From contig CANRNI010000002.1 of assembly GCA_947631945.1 (NCBI GenBank), forward strand, positions 62,001-126,000: 64,000 nucleotides of DNA, given 5' to 3'. The DNA comes from an uncultured Clostridia bacterium (GTDB lineage: Bacteria; Bacillota; Clostridia; Oscillospirales; Acutalibacteraceae). The position numbers and the translations under genes were made by a program. A model generated the notes under the pieces. It made no database searches and was not told where the DNA came from. It saw only the letters and a list, made by a program, of their open reading frames with translations. Each line of letters opens with the position of its first letter. The first letter of the stretch is position 1. This document shows, one piece after another, positions 62,960 through 64,000 of this stretch.

Positions 62960-63733
62960 ATGAAGATTATTTCCTTTAAACTAAAATCCGTACTTATTAC
63001 AGCCGCGATAATACTTGCGGTAACTTTCGGCGTTCTTTTCGCGGCGAGCAAAGTCACGGACGCGGTAAACGCGGGCGCGAGAATGTTACCTATATACAAT
63101 GTTCAAACAGATTCAAACAACGTCGCGGTAACTTTTAACAGCGCGAACGGCGACGGTGAAACTGCGGAGATACTCTCGATACTTGAGGAATACGATGTAA
63201 AAGCTACGTTTTTTCTTCTCGGCTCGTGGGCTGACAGTCATACAGACGAGGTTACTGCAATATACGAGGCAGGACACGAAATAGGCAACCATTCATATTC
63301 GCACAACGATATGCCGCAGATGACATATGAAGATATACTGCTCGATATAGGAAAGTGCAACACGACTATCCGCAATATAACGGGAGAAACCCCCGTTTTA
63401 TTCAGAGCGCCCTCGGGAAGCTATGACAATAAGACGATAAGCGCCGCCGAAAGCCTCGGTATGTATGCCGTTCAATGGGACGTTGATTCAATAGACTGGA
63501 AAAATATTTCGGCGGACGAAATAATACAAAGAGTAACGTCCAAAATCAAAAGCGGCTCGATAATCCAGCTTCACACAGGCACGGAGCATACGGCGGAAGC
63601 TCTGCCGGAAATACTTAATTATATTAAAAGCAACGGATTTAATCCCGTAACAGTCGGAGAACTTATTCTCAAGGATAATTACATAATAGACAATAACGGG
63701 ACACAGAAGCCTACGTCAACCTCAAAAAATTAA
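62960..63733 (+). CDS. Polysaccharide deacetylase-like (NodB) protein with altered motif 1
   Basis: 257 residues. N-terminal membrane segment SVLITAAIILAVTFGVLFAA, then a NodB domain: metal motif HSYSHNDM (about 111-118), RAPSGSYD (about 149-156), and a C-terminal LHTGTEHT. The first motif, normally TFDDG or SFDAAWG with the catalytic Asp, reads AVTFNSANGDGETAEIL, so the Asp is replaced by Asn. Activity on wall or spore-cortex polysaccharide may be lost or changed. Closest in layout to PdaB-type proteins. Confidence 0.85.
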   Translation: MKIISFKLKSVLITAAIILAVTFGVLFAASKVTDAVNAGARMLPIYNVQTDSNNVAVTFNSANGDGETAEILSILEEYDVKATFFLLGSWADSHTDEVTAIYEAGHEIGNHSYSHNDMPQMTYEDILLDIGKCNTTIRNITGETPVLFRAPSGSYDNKTISAAESLGMYAVQWDVDSIDWKNISADEIIQRVTSKIKSGSIIQLHTGTEHTAEALPEILNYIKSNGFNPVTVGELILKDNYIIDNNGTQKPTSTSKN

Positions 63734-63860
63734 TGAAATACTGAATATAAATCACGCCTGTCGGCTGAACGCACAAGCCCGGCACGTATCTTTTTGATAA
63801 ATTCTCCTTATGACATCGTTAAAATCCTTGAAATACACAATGTATTCCGAGGAATTTTGC
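63734..63860 (-). repeat. Degenerate repeat copy R12 (type A-like)
   Basis: GAAATACTGAATATAAATCA, CGCCTGTCGGCTGAACGCAC match the type A right arm in reverse; CCTTGAAATACACAATGTAT resembles the centre. The rest has decayed. Confidence 0.6.
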
Positions 63861-64000
63861 TTTTTCATAAGAAAAATAATGCTCAAAAAATCAAAATACC
63901 GAATTTAAAGCAAAATTGAATTAATTTACAAAAAATTAACAAAAAGGTCATATAGGTATATAAAAATGAATACCTAAAAATATTGCAAAATATTGAAAAA

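Overview
The window looks like chromosome of a low-to-moderate GC Firmicute in class Clostridia, most likely an Oscillospiraceae/Ruminococcus-like anaerobe. This rests on hprK, whiA and a ymxH-type gene, a clostridial pyrimidine operon (pyrBI plus pyrK with class 1B pyrD), strong SD sequences, consensus sigma-A promoters (TTGACA-17-TATAAT) in many gaps, and two secreted proteins ending in dockerin-like domains. Genus-level placement is inference. No rRNA, tRNA, phage or CRISPR array was seen.

Layout. 0-3 kb: end of a membrane-anchored Asn/Gln-rich protein, a YetF-like membrane protein, a Cys-cluster protein and a PHP phosphoesterase. 3-7 kb: hprK-glcK-murB-whiA. 7-9.7 kb: an ECF sigma factor with a membrane-anchored beta-propeller partner. 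9.8-18.2 kb: a MarR-headed operon of four ABC exporter half-transporters (two heterodimers). 18.3-23.3 kb: a paralogue of the first gene, then flippase, glycosyltransferase and CDP-glycerol polymerase genes for a teichoic-acid-like surface polymer. 23.3-29.1 kb: pyrCKDFEBI behind a leader that looks like an attenuator. 29.5-38.4 kb: uvrBA, lipoproteins, folE, and a transglutaminase-like/LCP-like pair. 38.8-46.3 kb: two dockerin proteins flanking ymxH and a csoR-copA copper operon with two CsoR boxes. 47-62.8 kb: sugar metabolism (KDG kinase, GH106-like hydrolase, Gfo/Idh oxidoreductase, GH13 alpha-glucosidase, propeller/toroid protein) with an unfamiliar membrane protein. 63-63.7 kb: a polysaccharide deacetylase-like protein.

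The most striking structure is a dispersed family of about 175-bp imperfectly palindromic repeats, with twelve copies or remnants. Copies carry one of two kinds of terminal inverted repeat (A: AAGGAA-CACTGA-type; B: AGGCAATACCGC-type) around the same core. Three copies begin directly downstream of a sigma-A promoter (pyr operon, KDG kinase operon, LRR/dockerin gene), always in the same orientation relative to transcription. Four copies just downstream of or between genes read the opposite way. One copy supplies the stop codon of csoR. They look like MITE-like elements that have become transcribed leader and trailer RNA structures.
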